DNA of 64,000 bases from Sacculina carcini. Lineage: Eukaryota; Arthropoda; Thecostraca; Sacculinidae. Every line of letters begins with the position of its first letter. The stretch's first letter is position 1. The position numbers and the translations under genes were made by a program. The notes beneath the pieces were generated by a model. It was not told the origin of the DNA and did not search any database. It was given only the letters and a program-made list of their open reading frames with translations. Of the stretch, positions 1-11,255 are shown piece by piece. Where the stretch lies: NCBI GenBank assembly GCA_916048095.2, contig OU696587.1, positions 3,027,579-3,091,578 of the forward strand, in the 5' to 3' direction.

Positions 1-580
1 TATCATTCCAAATCGATTCCCCTACCTGTGGCCAGTATGGACACAATAGTCAGATATTTCAGCGCACAACAGAATGTTATCACGAACAAGGCACCGGAAG
101 ATAATTCCCACATGGCGGAGTGGCATAACGCCCTCTGGCAAAGCAGAGTCGGTGTTCGTGCATGTCATCCATAAACATGATGAAAGACGTTCATAGTGTC
201 ATATATTCCTGCATACATGAATAATATTTCAATACATTTCCAATTCTGACCGTCTCCTCTAACTTGTCGCATTTCCTTCGCCAAGTCTGGCGGTCGCAGT
301 CACAAAATGCACATGCTCTTAATGTATGACACATGCAACAGGAAAGATGAGCGTGGTGAATGAGCAATCAGGCATTGAACGCGAGCAAAATGAATATATC
401 ATCATTTGAATCTCGCATGCAACATGTCAATGATAGTCAAACGATATATGCAGCAAACCCATTAAAATATCACATCAATTACGTATCACACCCACATGAA
501 ACAGTCATTCTGACGCAGCCACAATCATAATTGTGAAAGACAGCAAAGAGGTCGTGAGTGTGATTCATCTCTAGTACGCA
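1..580. other. intergenic, no gene seen
   Basis: AT-rich sequence downstream of the minus-strand SUMF1-like gene. I see no conserved coding stretch, no transposon ends and no long simple repeat. It probably contains the 3' UTR of that gene, but no AATAAA on the minus strand is evident. Confidence 0.5.
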
Positions 581-1642
581 CTACACCACACGCTCTTTTT
601 GAGGACGAAGATCGAATTCTGCCGCACATCGGAAGCCGAGGTTGGCCGCTGAACTATCGGCTGTATTATGGCTGCGCGCCACACACCTGTGCCGGAAGCA
701 GAAATCACGGTGGCACATGAAAGAGCCGCCCTTTTTCACGCGCTCATCGTTGATGTTGTTGCCGGGACGCACACGGCCTCCCACGCTCCATTCATCGGCA
801 GTCCATTCCCACACATTGCCCACCATGTTGTACAGGCCGAACGCATTGGGCGGGAAGTGGTCGGTGGGCGCCGTGCCTGCGAAGCCGTCGTCGGCCGTGT
901 CTTGCTGCGGGAAACTGCCCTGCCACACATTGGCCCAGTGACGGTCGCCGGGCATCAGCTTGTTGCCCCATGGATAGAGACGGTCGTGCAGGCCGCCGCG
1001 ACACGCCAGCTCCCACTCGGCCTCGCTCGGCAGACGACCACCCAGCCAGCGACAATAAGCGGTCGCGTCATGCCACGACACGTGAACCGCAGGGTGGCCA
1101 CGTCGCAGCGGAGTGTCGCTCGATGAGTCGTCTCCCTCAGGCCGGGACCAGTTGGCGCCGGTGACAGGCAGCCACCAGGGTGCCGCAGCCACCGCCTGCC
1201 TCACGCGTCGTCGTTGTCGCGAGCTCAGCATTGTGTCCAGCACAAACGACCAGCCGAAACGCTCGGCGTCGCTGATGTGGCCGGTGGAAGCGACAAATGC
1301 GGTGAACTCGGCGACGCTCACCTCACGCTTCTGAATGCCGAACGGCGCCACGTGCACTTGACGTGCCGGACCCTCACCGTCGGCGCGAAAATGCGGCCAG
1401 TCGGTGCCCATTGAGAAAGAGCCGGCTCGCAGCCATACAAACGAATTTTCCGGTGTTTTCTGATGAAATGAATGAATGCGGGACACATGTTGTGCGTGGT
1501 AGGCGGCCGTCTCACACGTGGATAACGACGAGAAAGCACTGGACCTCGCTTGATAAAAGTCAGTCGCGTAGCAAACTGGCTGATAAAGGGCCTGGGCCAC
1601 GGCGGACGTGAGAACCACAAAAGCGAGGACGATAGAACGCAT
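581..1642 (-). CDS. SUMF1: formylglycine-generating enzyme (sulfatase-modifying factor 1)
   Basis: The enzyme oxidises the active-site cysteine of newly made sulfatases to formylglycine in the endoplasmic reticulum. The open frame continues to a GTG at 1648, but the first ATG is at 1642, giving 353 aa, close to the usual animal length. Residues 1-18 look like a cleavable signal peptide. The FGE-sulfatase domain fills the rest, with [20 protein letters not shown] and [14 protein letters not shown] in the middle. The C-terminal motif [12 protein letters not shown] keeps both catalytic cysteines (about residues 310 and 315), followed by [12 protein letters not shown]. This separates it from the SUMF2 paralogue, which lacks them. 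The gene is a single exon. Its next neighbour, pyrroline-5-carboxylate reductase, is on the same strand 0.7 kb upstream with no obvious functional link. Confidence 0.93.
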   Translation of the reverse strand: MRSIVLAFVVLTSAVAQALYQPVCYATDFYQARSSAFSSLSTCETAAYHAQHVSRIHSFHQKTPENSFVWLRAGSFSMGTDWPHFRADGEGPARQVHVAPFGIQKREVSVAEFTAFVASTGHISDAERFGWSFVLDTMLSSRQRRRVRQAVAAAPWWLPVTGANWSRPEGDDSSSDTPLRRGHPAVHVSWHDATAYCRWLGGRLPSEAEWELACRGGLHDRLYPWGNKLMPGDRHWANVWQGSFPQQDTADDGFAGTAPTDHFPPNAFGLYNMVGNVWEWTADEWSVGGRVRPGNNINDERVKKGGSFMCHRDFCFRHRCVARSHNTADSSAANLGFRCAAEFDLRPQKERVV

Positions 1643-2375
1643 TGTCACGCGAAAAAAGGCTGTTAAACAAAAATAAAATCCAGTACTGACGAGGAGTAAA
1701 TAATACTATCAGGGCAAAAACGCAAGTTCTGTCCAACCACCCGATTAAAAAACAAAATCAGAGAAGACATGTTTGTCAGAATAGTGCGCATGTGCATATG
1801 GGAGAAGCAGGAAAAAGATGTCAACGATTGTCACGGTGGTAGCAATTCCTGATAACAGTAAATAGTAATGGTGTCATACTGAGCGTAATTTGAAAGCTGA
1901 ATAGCAGTAGAAGCCCATGTATGTGGCACTGTTTCTGTTCCAGGTTGTGAACGCCTGAACTGAATACTCGCGGAAACTGCATAAGATACTTTGCGTCAAA
2001 TGGATCATCCGCCGAGCAGAGCCGACTTCATGCAACAACCATTTTAGAAATATATTGTATTACGACAGAGCAAAAGCTAATAAATAAACCGTCAATATAC
2101 AAATAAACTGGAGAATCGGATAAGCTACGCAGTACGAGACTTGCATGAGTACAAGATTCAACACAACCAATCTAGATACCGAAAAATACCCGCAAACATG
2201 GCTTGCATTTTGCAAGTTCGCGCATTGTGATTATTCAACAAGACAGAGCTGATCTTTCCGGATCCGACCACGAATATAGAGCGGTATAAAATGACAAGAA
2301 TAAGATGGTAACTGGCAAATCCGCCCATTGCTAGCCGTAACTTACACCCTCACTGAGACTGCTCTGGTGAAGCGA
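1643..2375. other. intergenic between SUMF1-like and P5CR genes
   Basis: AT-rich, 0.7 kb, no recognisable exon or transposon end. It must hold the SUMF1-like promoter and the 3' UTR of the P5CR gene, since both are on the minus strand, but I see no clear TATA or polyadenylation signal. Confidence 0.4.
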
Positions 2376-3293
2376 TCACTTGTCGCCCCGTTTGCCGGCA
2401 CCCAGCTGGTCTCCTCGCTCCACGGCCGCCTGTACCGCCTGCATCACGCCAGCACGCACGCCGGCGGTCTCTAGCGCGTGCAGCCCGGCGATGGTGGTGC
2501 CCCCTGGCGACGACACTTCGTCGCGCAGCTGCGCCACGTGCCGCCCGCTCACCAGAGCCATCTGTCCGGCGCCGACGGCAGTCTGTGCAGCCATGACGCG
2601 CGCCACGTCCCAGCTGAGACCGGCACGCACTGCCGCCGACGCCAGCGCGTCAATAACGACCAGCAGGAAAGCGACGCCGCTGCCGAACGCGCCACACGCT
2701 GCGTTCATTTGCTGCTCACTGACCAGCCGGCGACACACGCCCAGCGCCGAGAACACGCGCTCAACCAGCGCCGCGTTGCCGTTCAACTGTAACTCGCTCG
2801 TGCTGGCCGCATCGTCGCTCGCCGGCAAGCAGTAGCAGCAGCAGCCGGCAGCCAGCTGACACGGCGTTGAAGGCATGCAGCGAATCACACATACGGTCGG
2901 CACGCGCAGCCACGCACACAGCACTTGCTGCATGTGCGATACCGTTACGCCGGCCATCACCGACACGAAAAACAGGCGGCCATCGATCACTCTATCCCTG
3001 ACGGCACAGTCTTTCAACGGACAGTCGGACGCATGCGGTGGGGCGTCGGCCAGACGCTCAAACACGTGCGGCTTGACGGCCAGAAAGACAATGTCGCTGT
3101 CACGCACCAACTGCACGTTGTTATGCGTGGTGCGCGCGCCCCATGTCGACCACGTGGCTAGGTTGGCGTCGCTCGGAGCGCTGGCAGTCACGTGCGACGC
3201 GGGCACGAGTCCCTGTTTGATCAGGCCTCCAGCGATGGCTTGAGCCATGTTGCCGGCGCCAATGAAGCCCAGGCGCGCCTCGCCCAGTTCCAT
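2376..3293 (-). CDS. PYCR: pyrroline-5-carboxylate reductase
   Basis: This enzyme reduces 1-pyrroline-5-carboxylate to proline with NAD(P)H, the last step of proline synthesis. The single exon codes for 305 aa, slightly longer than usual. An N-terminal Rossmann segment LGFIGAGNMAQAIAGGL is followed by the AVKPHVF segment. The C-terminal family signature DEVSSPGGTTIAGLHALE is intact. ATG at 3293 is the natural start, just before the Rossmann motif. Two oddities are visible. The usual MPNTP is MPSTP followed by a cysteine-rich insert (AAGCCCYC), and the conserved GSGPA before the DALA helix reads GSGVA. The frame is open throughout, so it is probably functional. Which animal paralogue (PYCR1/2 or PYCR3) it matches best cannot be settled by eye. 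Confidence 0.9.
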   Translation of the reverse strand: MELGEARLGFIGAGNMAQAIAGGLIKQGLVPASHVTASAPSDANLATWSTWGARTTHNNVQLVRDSDIVFLAVKPHVFERLADAPPHASDCPLKDCAVRDRVIDGRLFFVSVMAGVTVSHMQQVLCAWLRVPTVCVIRCMPSTPCQLAAGCCCYCLPASDDAASTSELQLNGNAALVERVFSALGVCRRLVSEQQMNAACGAFGSGVAFLLVVIDALASAAVRAGLSWDVARVMAAQTAVGAGQMALVSGRHVAQLRDEVSSPGGTTIAGLHALETAGVRAGVMQAVQAAVERGDQLGAGKRGDK

Positions 3294-3635
3294 TATCTCG
3301 CAGATTAGGATGAGTCAATTACGCTGCTAGCGCCCGCCAGATACTGCACGTGCAAACTATAAAAATGCGCGCGTGCAAAAACTACTTGCCGAAAACACAG
3401 ACACACAAATACGTAGGGATAATTGTGCACACAAGCACACACAAACACACACACAATATCCCACAGCACCAATCCAGATAACACATGCTAGTCATACTAG
3501 TATTAACCTGTGATCTGGTCCGTAACTATGAGCAGGTCGGCTGATGGGAGGTAAAAAAGGATTTACGGAGACAAAATTCAAATGATTGCGTCGATAATAA
3601 AATACAACACACATTGAAATGCAGTAAGTTATGAT
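3294..3635. other. intergenic with CA-rich tract and hAT target duplication
   Basis: Upstream region of the P5CR gene. CA-rich microsatellite at about 3405-3455. Positions 3628-3635 (GTTATGAT) are the left target-site duplication of the hAT element that follows; the right copy is at 6022-6029. Confidence 0.55.
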
Positions 3636-4307
3636 CAGTGATGCAAAAAACCGTTTTTTTGGTTGCGTTTTTTTGCAAAAAAAAAACATGTTTTTTTTTT
3701 TAAGAATTAACCCCAATTGTCATCGGATGTTAGATTTTAGTACATAGAAATTAGTTCAATTGATGTTTTGTACACCTTTACGTGTCTTATTTCAAATATA
3801 ATTTGATAATAGTATAAAAAACAAGAATATTTATCAATAAATACCTCAGGAGACTGTTTGAAAGTGCATCCGGGTCCGGTGGTTTAGGTTTTTTTATTGA
3901 GAAAACCCATATTTTTAAAGATGGTTTCAATTATGTGGATATTTGAAATAGTTTGTCAGCAGAACAAAACAAATTCATTGAATAATCATGTTTTTTTTAT
4001 TAAAAGAAACCGTGTTTTTAAGAAAAAATGCAATGATGTTTTTCAAATTGGTTTTAAATTCGTTTCATTAATGTACAGATTCAGAAAATGTTGACAGCAG
4101 AACAAGACAAGTTAATTGGTTGGTCAAGTGTATTTTTGACAAACGTATATTTAAAGTTTTTTTATAATGAAACGATGTTTTCTAAAACAGTAATTATGTA
4201 AGATAGATTTGATTGATTTACGTTCAAATACCTTTTGTAAAGCAAGTAGCCTGCTGGTACGTATAAGCGGCTGGTTAAACCACTTAATTTAAACTGTTCT
4301 TTTAAAC

Positions 4308-4625
4308 CAGTGGTTCCCAACCTGGGGGTAATTTAGCAATTGTTCGGGGGTAATGTAGGGGTGACAGGAAAATGTTAAGAATTCTGAAATTCAAGAAAAC
4401 ATTGCGGTACCTTGTATTGGGTTTAATGTTAACTTAGCATATTATGTTTATTGTTTGCATTGTGTGGATATTGTATTGCTCATATGGCGTGTTATATATA
4501 GTTGTGTGTGCACGCGTGCGTGTGTGTGTGAATGCTTACAGTAACATGTACAGTAACAAAGGGGTAACATGCTTAATATGGGATGCTAAATTGGGCAACA
4601 AGCTGAAAAAGTTTGGGAACCACTG
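4308..4625. mobile_element. hAT MITE nested in the larger hAT
   Basis: Starts CAGTGGTTCCCAACCTGGGG and ends TTTGGGAACCACTG, so the termini are inverted repeats. It is flanked by the exact 8-bp duplication TTTTAAAC (4300-4307 and 4626-4633). At 318 bp with no coding capacity it is a miniature non-autonomous hAT. Confidence 0.88.
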
Positions 4626-5534
4626 TTTTAAACCATGGTTTTTTTCAAAATATAATTTTTTTGAAAAACTGTTTTCGTAGATGTAGAGATTGCGAAAAAA
4701 ATTGGCGGCAGATCAAGGAAAGTTGAACCAAATTAACTGTTTTTTGATTAGTAACCTGTTTTTAGAACTGGTTTTATGGATGATGGTTTTTGATGTAGTT
4801 ATTTGTGTTCAAATACCTTTTTGTACATCAAATATATTTCCTCAGTTGTTTTTTTTCCTACACGAAAATATTGTCCGTTTTTCTGGTCCGTTGCCACTGC
4901 GACCCGCTTTTATTTGTAGTCTCATTAGGGACACTAGGGACACATAGGGACTAAGTTTGTGTGCATATTCGTAGTATTTGTGTAAATATTTGCAGTGTTT
5001 GTACTCTTATATTTGCAAATAATTGATCTGCTGAATGAAATGATGAAACTTATTATAACCAACGTAGTTAATTTCTGGCAGGAAAAAGTTAATGTGTAAA
5101 AAATAAGAAAAAATTATGCCACCTGTTGTTTTTTTTTAAACAGTTTCAGATTTTAGCATAAAAAACGGTTCTCAAACCCTGCTTTCTTACACAATGATTA
5201 ACTCAATTATTGAATGCAAAACTGTACTGTACATAGAAGAGCCGCACAGTACCGTGCAAACAATGATATTAGGGCTTTCAGACACATTATAACAATTATA
5301 TTGTGCATATTTAATGATAATTCAATTTTATAGGGCCACTAATAGCATGAATAACCCATGTGTTGATAAAAAAATAATTCATTTAACATCCCAAATATAT
5401 CATTTCCATAATTTTTATTCTTTGCATGACTCTTCAAAAAACCAAAAAGAACGTGTTTTTTTGGTCGCGGTTTTTTTGGCAAAAAAACGGTTTATAAAAA
5501 AACCGTCGGTTTTTTTATGAGGTCGCATCTCTAG

Positions 5535-5686
5535 GCACAACTCATGACTGATATCTGGTACCATCATTTTCTGCTGGGTGGACAGGAGCTGTTGCATTAT
5601 AGAATTGGCCCAATGAAATTCTGCTCCGCCGGGTTTCGAACCCGCTTGTGAGGCGGGTGTGCTAACAACTACACCACGGAGTCCAC
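5535..5686 (-). mobile_element. tRNA-derived SINE, 5' part only
   Basis: Read on the minus strand it starts GTGGACTCCGTGGTGTAG, which resembles a tRNA D-arm and A box, and continues to GGGTTCGAAACCC, a B box / T-arm. The putative anticodon loop CTCACAA would be valine CAC, but the arms overlap, so this is not a working tRNA gene. It is followed by about 90 bp of the SINE body shared with the copies at 6115, 14142 and 18951. It abuts the first hAT right terminus at 5533. Confidence 0.75.
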
Positions 5687-6114
5687 AAATTGAATTGAAT
5701 TGAATGCAAAACTTCACTGTACATAGAATTGCCGCACAGTACCGTGCAAACAATGATATTAGGGCTTTCAGACACATTATAACACTTTTATTGTGCATAT
5801 TTAATGATAATTCAATTTGATAGGGTCACTAATAGCATGTATAACTCATGTGTTGATAAAACATAATTCATTTAACATCCCAAATACATCATTTCCATAA
5901 TTTGAATTCTTTGCATGACTCTTAAAAAACCCCAAAAAGAACGTGTTTTTTGGTCGCGGTCTTTTGGGCAAAAAAACGTTTTTTTAAAACAAAAACGTCG
6001 TTTTTTTAGGTCGCATCTCTAGTTATGATAGAACAACGTAGCGCGATCAGTGTTGAAGTGGCCAACAAAAACCTACCGCGACTCGATAAACACTCACTGT
6101 TAACAGAGTTCAAA

Positions 6115-6433
6115 GGTTAAAGGGCTCAACTGACAGCTGCTACACGGGAAGAAGCCGAAGCTGATGAACACACAAGTGTGTCCCGTTCAGCTCGCTGCCA
6201 CCGCAGAACCGACCCTCTCCACGTCATGGCGTCCCAAGAACGGAAAGCGTATTAGAGAGGGCCACCTCCCCAGAATGCATGCCACAACACATGACTGATA
6301 TCTGGTACCATCATTTACTGCTGGGTGGACAGGAATAACATAATTCGCCCAAAGAAACTATCTATCGCCGGGTTTCTAACCACGGACCTCCCGCATGTGA
6401 GGAGGCGTGCCTCCACTACACCACTGAGTCCAC
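6115..6433 (-). mobile_element. tRNA-derived SINE, near full length
   Basis: About 319 bp. The tRNA-like head is at the 6433 end; here the B box is degraded. The body contains blocks shared by all copies: TACCAGATATCAGTCATG, TGGGGAGGTGGCCCTCTC, GGTCGGTTCTGCGGTGGCAG. The tail is at the 6115 end (CTTTAACC). It lies directly beside the hAT complex. Confidence 0.78.
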
Positions 6434-6742
6434 CACTGAACAAGAGTTTAACACAAAAAACTCACGGTCGTATCACATACACACACACGCACACACATGT
6501 GATTCATCTCATACATTATTGCACAAAGAAAGTGTGTTCGTGTGTGTGCTTGTGCGTGTTGTGTATGTTATGTCTCTTAAATGTGTATGTGTGTGTATGT
6601 GTGTGTGTGTATTAATTAGTGAATGTGTTATTATATTAGTGATGATTATAAGGTGTAAATTATCTCTCTTCTTTCTTTACATTTCACTTGCTGTGTGTGT
6701 GTGGCTATGTGTGTGTGTGTGTGTGTTTGAGTGTGTGCGTTT

Positions 6743-6776
<34 letters not shown>

Positions 6777-6950
6777 CGCCCTAGAGACCCTCTAGGTGTA
6801 GGGCGCTATATAAATATCTACTTAATGTAATGTAAATGTGTGTGTGTGTGTGTGTCTGTGCGATGTGTATGACTCTTGTGCTTGAGTGTGTGCATGTGTG
6901 TGAGCGCTTTTGAGACCCTCGGGTGAAAAGCGCGATATGAATGTCTTGAG
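6434..6950. repeat. CA/TG microsatellites with stray retroelement tails
   Basis: CA tract near 6478-6500 and several TG tracts (about 6583-6612, 6700-6725, 6745-6772, 6836-6855). Two hairpin tails are embedded: gcgccctagagacc...ggtgtagggcgctatataaat at 6776-6815 and gagcgcttttgagaccctc...aaaagcgcgatatgaatg at 6901-6940. They resemble the GCGC-stem tails at the 3' ends of the LINE copies elsewhere in the window, so they are probably remnants of truncated retroelement insertions. Confidence 0.55.
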
Positions 6951-8044
6951 CGTGGCGGATATTTCAGGAGACTCCCATCCTTCTCACGCGTCAACTGTGC
7001 AGACAGCCAGCACACAGTGAAAGCAGAAAGATGTTGCCATATTAGAAATGTTGATATATGATAAACACGTGCGGCGCTACAAACACTCCTCTTTACGCTC
7101 CGACGCGTCAAGAAACAAATTTACGCCAGCTATAATTTGTTCATCCCAAGTGATCCCTAGGCTCGCTCACTCTTCTTATCATGTATTTGTTTGTACTTCT
7201 CAGGAAACAAATACTCCATAGAACCTGTGCCTTCATCACAACACAAACAATACAAACCAATGAGCGTAGCACAAACCAAACAAATGCAAGAAAGCACTGG
7301 ATACGATTAATTGAGCACACGAAAAATCAATTGGTCAAAATCACAAATAGACCACCCAAAGTTTGCTGTCGGTTATTGTTGTCCAACCGTACGACCCAAA
7401 ATGGTCCCAAATATTACTCAGCGTATTGGATCATGTGCTGTCGGTGTTCACTTTCGACGCTGACAAACTGCATTTGAACGGATGTGCCGAGCAAATCACA
7501 ATCCGTATGATATACTAAACCGACCCCAGAAAAAATATTTTTTCTTCTTTCAAGTACTAACAGATGATATATTCAATTAGGGTTTATTAATAAAACCTCA
7601 TGATAATTCTGACCTTCAATTGACCTGATATTCAAGATTGTTGCATTCTGCTGAGTTGCCCTGATTTCTTGTGTGTAGGCTGTTTGGGTTGTTCTTGCTA
7701 CATTGATTTCTTCGGGTAATATTTGCGCCCATATGCTGTGAATATTATAGTTTTAGTTTTAGTCAGATGTAGTGGGTGTGTTCGGCTGGTATTTTAGACG
7801 TGTAATTTGATGAGTATAATCATTTATGTATTTACTGATATATCATCCATGAACACTAGCACGCTGGTGGCATCGCTAATTGTAGGTTCCATGTTTTTCA
7901 GCGTGATACGACCAAGTTTTAAGATTAAATGTAACGTTGAACGTGTGGACACGGCAGTTGAAGCCATTGTGAAGTGCTTGCTGTGTATTTGTATGTTCAC
8001 ACGCGCTGTGTGCTTGTCTTTGTATAGATTATCTTGGGACCGGC
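6951..8044. other. upstream region of PGK, possible 5' UTR intron
   Basis: No protein-coding conservation is visible. At 8010-8027 the sequence tgtgcttgtctttgtatag looks like a 3' splice site only 17 bp before the PGK start codon, which suggests a 5' UTR intron. The corresponding donor and first exon were not identified. Confidence 0.4.
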
Positions 8045-9295
8045 ATGTCTCTGCAACGCAAGCTCAGTATCGAGTCGTTGGAGGTGCGCGGCAAGCGCGT
8101 GCTGATGCGGGTCGATTTCAATGTGCCGCTCAAGGAGGGCGTCATCACCAACAACCAGCGTATTGTGGCCGCGCTCGACAGCGTGCGCTTCGTGCTGGAC
8201 CGCGGGGCCGCCAGCGTCGTTCTCATGTCGCACCTGGGACGGCCCGATGGACGGCGCGACGTGCGAGCCAGTATGGCACCGGTCGCTGCCGAATTGCGCT
8301 CTCTGCTGCAGCGCGAGGTCACGTTCCTCGATGACTGCGTCGGCGAACAGGTGGAGAGTGCGTGTGCCGCGCCGCCCGCCGGTTCCGTCATTCTGTTGGA
8401 GAACCTGCGCTTCCACGTGGAAGAGGAGGGCAAGGGTGTCGACGCTCAGGGTGGCAAGGTGAAGGCGGACGCGGAGCGCACCCGGCAGTTCCGACAGTCG
8501 CTGCGCAAATTAGGCGATGTGTACGTGAATGACGCGTTCGGCACGGCTCATCGGGCACACAGCTCGATGTTGGGAGAGGGATTCGAACAGCGCGCCGCCG
8601 GCAAACTGCTCAAGAAAGAACTCACCTACTTCTCCAAGGCACTCGAATCTCCTGAGACCCCGTTTCTGGCGATTCTCGGCGGTGCCAAGGTTCAGGACAA
8701 GATTAAGCTGATTGAGAATCTTCTGGACAAGGTGAGCGAGATGATTATCGGCGGTGGAATGGCGTTCACGTTTCTCAAGGAGTTGCACGGTATGAAGATC
8801 GGTTCCTCGCTGTACGACGCCGACGGAGCCAAGATCGTCAAGCGGCTGATGGAGAAGGCCGATAAGAATGGCGTCAAGATTCACCTGCCGGTCGATTTCA
8901 TCACCGGTGACAAGTTCGGCGAGGACGCGGTCGCTGGCACGGCCACAGTCGAGGGAGGTATTGCCGACGGGTGCATGGGACTGGACGTCGGTCCCAAGAC
9001 GTGCGAGACCAACGGTGCCGTGATTGCACGGGCTAAAACGCTCGTGTGGAACGGTCCTCCGGGCGTGTTCGAGTTCGAGTCGTTCTCGAGCGGCACACGC
9101 GCCATGATGGACGCAGTGGTGGCGGCGACGACGGCCGGTGCCACTACCATCATCGGCGGCGGTGACACGGCCACGTGCTGCGCCAAGTTCGGCACCGAGC
9201 ACAAGGTGAGTCACGTGAGCACGGGCGGCGGCGCCAGTCTCGAGCTGCTCGAGGGCAAGATATTGCCGGGCGTCGCGGCGCTGTCCGACCAGTGA
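8045..9295 (+). CDS. PGK: phosphoglycerate kinase
   Basis: This is the cytosolic glycolytic enzyme that transfers a phosphate from 1,3-bisphosphoglycerate to ADP. The single uninterrupted exon codes for 416 aa, the normal length of eukaryotic PGK (about 417). The family signature [13 protein letters not shown] is at residues 18-30. Substrate-binding SHLGRPDG (about residues 73-80) and LLENLRFH follow, then the hinge and nucleotide domain with [24 protein letters not shown], the nucleotide loop [12 protein letters not shown] and the C-terminal [16 protein letters not shown]. All expected motifs are intact. ATG at 8045 precedes the family's normal N-terminus, and an in-frame upstream extension is not supported. 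The CDS is much richer in GC than the flanks and has no intron, unlike many animal PGK genes, so a retrocopy that became the functional gene is possible. Confidence 0.97.
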   Translation: MSLQRKLSIESLEVRGKRVLMRVDFNVPLKEGVITNNQRIVAALDSVRFVLDRGAASVVLMSHLGRPDGRRDVRASMAPVAAELRSLLQREVTFLDDCVGEQVESACAAPPAGSVILLENLRFHVEEEGKGVDAQGGKVKADAERTRQFRQSLRKLGDVYVNDAFGTAHRAHSSMLGEGFEQRAAGKLLKKELTYFSKALESPETPFLAILGGAKVQDKIKLIENLLDKVSEMIIGGGMAFTFLKELHGMKIGSSLYDADGAKIVKRLMEKADKNGVKIHLPVDFITGDKFGEDAVAGTATVEGGIADGCMGLDVGPKTCETNGAVIARAKTLVWNGPPGVFEFESFSSGTRAMMDAVVAATTAGATTIIGGGDTATCCAKFGTEHKVSHVSTGGGASLELLEGKILPGVAALSDQ

Positions 9296-9839
9296 GCCAA
9301 CCACTGCGTCCATCCGCACCTGTTCTAGTTATGTTTCTCGTCATGTAACCGCGTTCAGCGCAAATATCCACAGATGACAGATGTGTTACGGCATTGCGTT
9401 TTGTTTGTTGTTGTATTGAGGATGCAGTATGCAATATACCTGATTGTGTTGTTCAATAATGCTTGATCAACCAGAGTTGCTGACTGCAGACACTGCGGTA
9501 TCAGCATTTGTAAATCTGCTCGCTGGCTTCAGTGGTTCATGCTGCAACAAGCGCCTAATATCGAGGACAAATGTGATGAACGCCATTTATTTGGACTCCA
9601 GGTCAATGCGACTGTTCTTTACATAGCACTGTCAATTGTCACAAAAAATCAACAAAAAATTCCTGGCGTTGAGGAAACAAATACCAATATGGAAGGAGGA
9701 CAGCATACACACACGCACACATATACAGGATGCTGAGCTCGACAAACAAGTCTATCAGAGATAGCTCTAACAGCACCAGACATCACTGCAATGAGTGAGT
9801 GGGGTAGTTATAGCCGAGCGAGACGAGCAAACACGGCGT
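9296..9839. other. convergent 3' region between PGK and ZC3H18
   Basis: The two genes converge here, so it holds both 3' UTRs. The minus-strand polyadenylation hexamer AATAAA at 9586-9591 is about 250 bp past the ZC3H18 stop. A short CA tract lies near 9706-9722. No other gene is seen. Confidence 0.5.
9586..9591 (-). promoter_or_regulatory. candidate polyadenylation signal of ZC3H18
   Basis: TTTATT on the plus strand, AATAAA on the minus strand, 249 bp downstream of the ZC3H18 stop codon at 9840. It is the only canonical hexamer I noticed on the correct side. Confidence 0.4.
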
Positions 9840-11223
9840 TCACGTGGTTCGTTTCTTGGATATGGCGTCTTCGACGGCCTTCAACTGTTTCATCAGCTCC
9901 TCCCTGCGCGAACTGGACGTTTTCTTGGCGACAGGACGCGGCCCAGTTGCTGTCTCGCTGACTGGCGCAGTTTTGCTGGTAGCTGCTGGAATCGCGGCCG
10001 CAGTCGTCCGCGATTCAACCGCTTGCATCTGCATGCACAAACAGACGCACGATCGAGCCACTTGCTATACTCCCCAGTCTGATATGAAACTGGCGTGTAT
10101 GCATGTGTCAAACGTTCAAAGTGTACTAAGCGGTGTTTGTGTGCGAACAGTATAGAATCGTTTCACCGTGTACGCGGTCGGTTTGATTATTCGCCCGAAA
10201 TTATTGTCGTTGTCTCTACTAGATGTTGTTACACAGTACACTAACAAGCTGACAATAAAATCGCCGGCAGGTCACCTGTTCCTAATGCACTCAATATACC
10301 TCGCTATCACTCGTCACTGACACACGCTACCTTGGCTGGTCGCTTGCTGGCGGCTTCATCCTGCGTCGCAGTCGGCTCGTCGGCAGGAGCAGGACGCTTG
10401 CGAGACGTGGCCGCCGCCGTCGCTGAGGTCTCGTCGTCATCAGCATCCCCGGCCAGGCGCTCAACCACACGCTGGCTGGCCTGCAGTGAAGTGGGTGCGC
10501 GCAATGTCAACTTGATCTGCCGCTTCTTGCCGCCCTCCTGATGTGCACACACACACACACAAACACACACACATTATACGATTTACGACTGAGTTGCGTT
10601 CCGGTTGTAAGTGGAATATTCATAATGAGTTATACTCTGAGATACGTGATATCAACAGTCCACTATTAACAGTGCTGGCAAGTCGAACAGGCTGTGATTC
10701 ACTGTGTGTGTGTGTGTGTGGTCACGTGAAACGCAGTCATGTGACACGCACCGCCAGCACATCGATGGGTCGTTGATCAGAGGTGAGCGGCGGTGGACGC
10801 ACGGCAGCATCGGCGGTCTTCACTTGACGGACGGCACGCGCCGGCACGCTGCTAGTTGAGCTGGGCACTTGTGCAGCGGCGCCACTGTGCTTCACACCGA
10901 GTGTTGTCGTGCTGCTGTTCGAATTGTTCTGTGTTCTGCCAGGCTTCACGTCTGTGATAACACGCATCGAAAAACCCACGTAGTGAGTGAACGACACAAA
11001 CAACACACAAAATGCTACATACGAGAGATACACTCTGATAACACACACACACATGCCTGCAACTATGGGCGTACATCGTGGGGGATATGGCGGTATAGCA
11101 CAGACCCCCGAGAAACTGGTTGGGGGGTATGAATATGTAATTATACCCCACGTGTAACCTGCTGAGTTTAGTTCATTGGGAATATTGTCATCAAAATCAG
11201 CACAGCAAAAAAACAACAAAACA

Positions 11224-11255
<32 letters not shown>

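Larger units (their letters stand above)
3636..6021. mobile_element. hAT-type DNA transposon, non-autonomous, with nested insertions
   Basis: The element begins CAGTGATGC and ends GCATCTCTA, giving imperfect terminal inverted repeats of the YAGNG class. It is flanked by a perfect 8-bp direct repeat GTTATGAT at 3628-3635 and 6022-6029, the target-site size of hAT elements. The subterminal regions are runs of A and T with CCG (aaaaccgttttttt). No transposase frame is visible. A second hAT (4308-4625) and a SINE fragment (5535-5686) sit inside it, and its right-hand 330 bp occurs twice (about 5195-5533 and 5690-6021). Confidence 0.8.

Noticed and set aside
5610..5686. Apparent tRNA-Val gene on the minus strand
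   Set aside because: A and B boxes and a CAC anticodon loop are visible, but anticodon and T arms overlap, there is no variable region, and the segment is the head of a repeated SINE.
7807..8334. Upstream open frame overlapping the PGK start
   Set aside because: It overlaps PGK in another frame and has no conserved sequence; a 3' splice site lies within it.
8045..9295. Bacterial contamination or horizontal transfer for the GC-rich intronless PGK, PYCR and SUMF1 genes
   Set aside because: The sequences carry animal-type features (SUMF1 signal peptide and paired cysteines, eukaryotic PGK length and motifs), share codon bias with the intron-containing genes here, and sit between eukaryotic transposons and introns.
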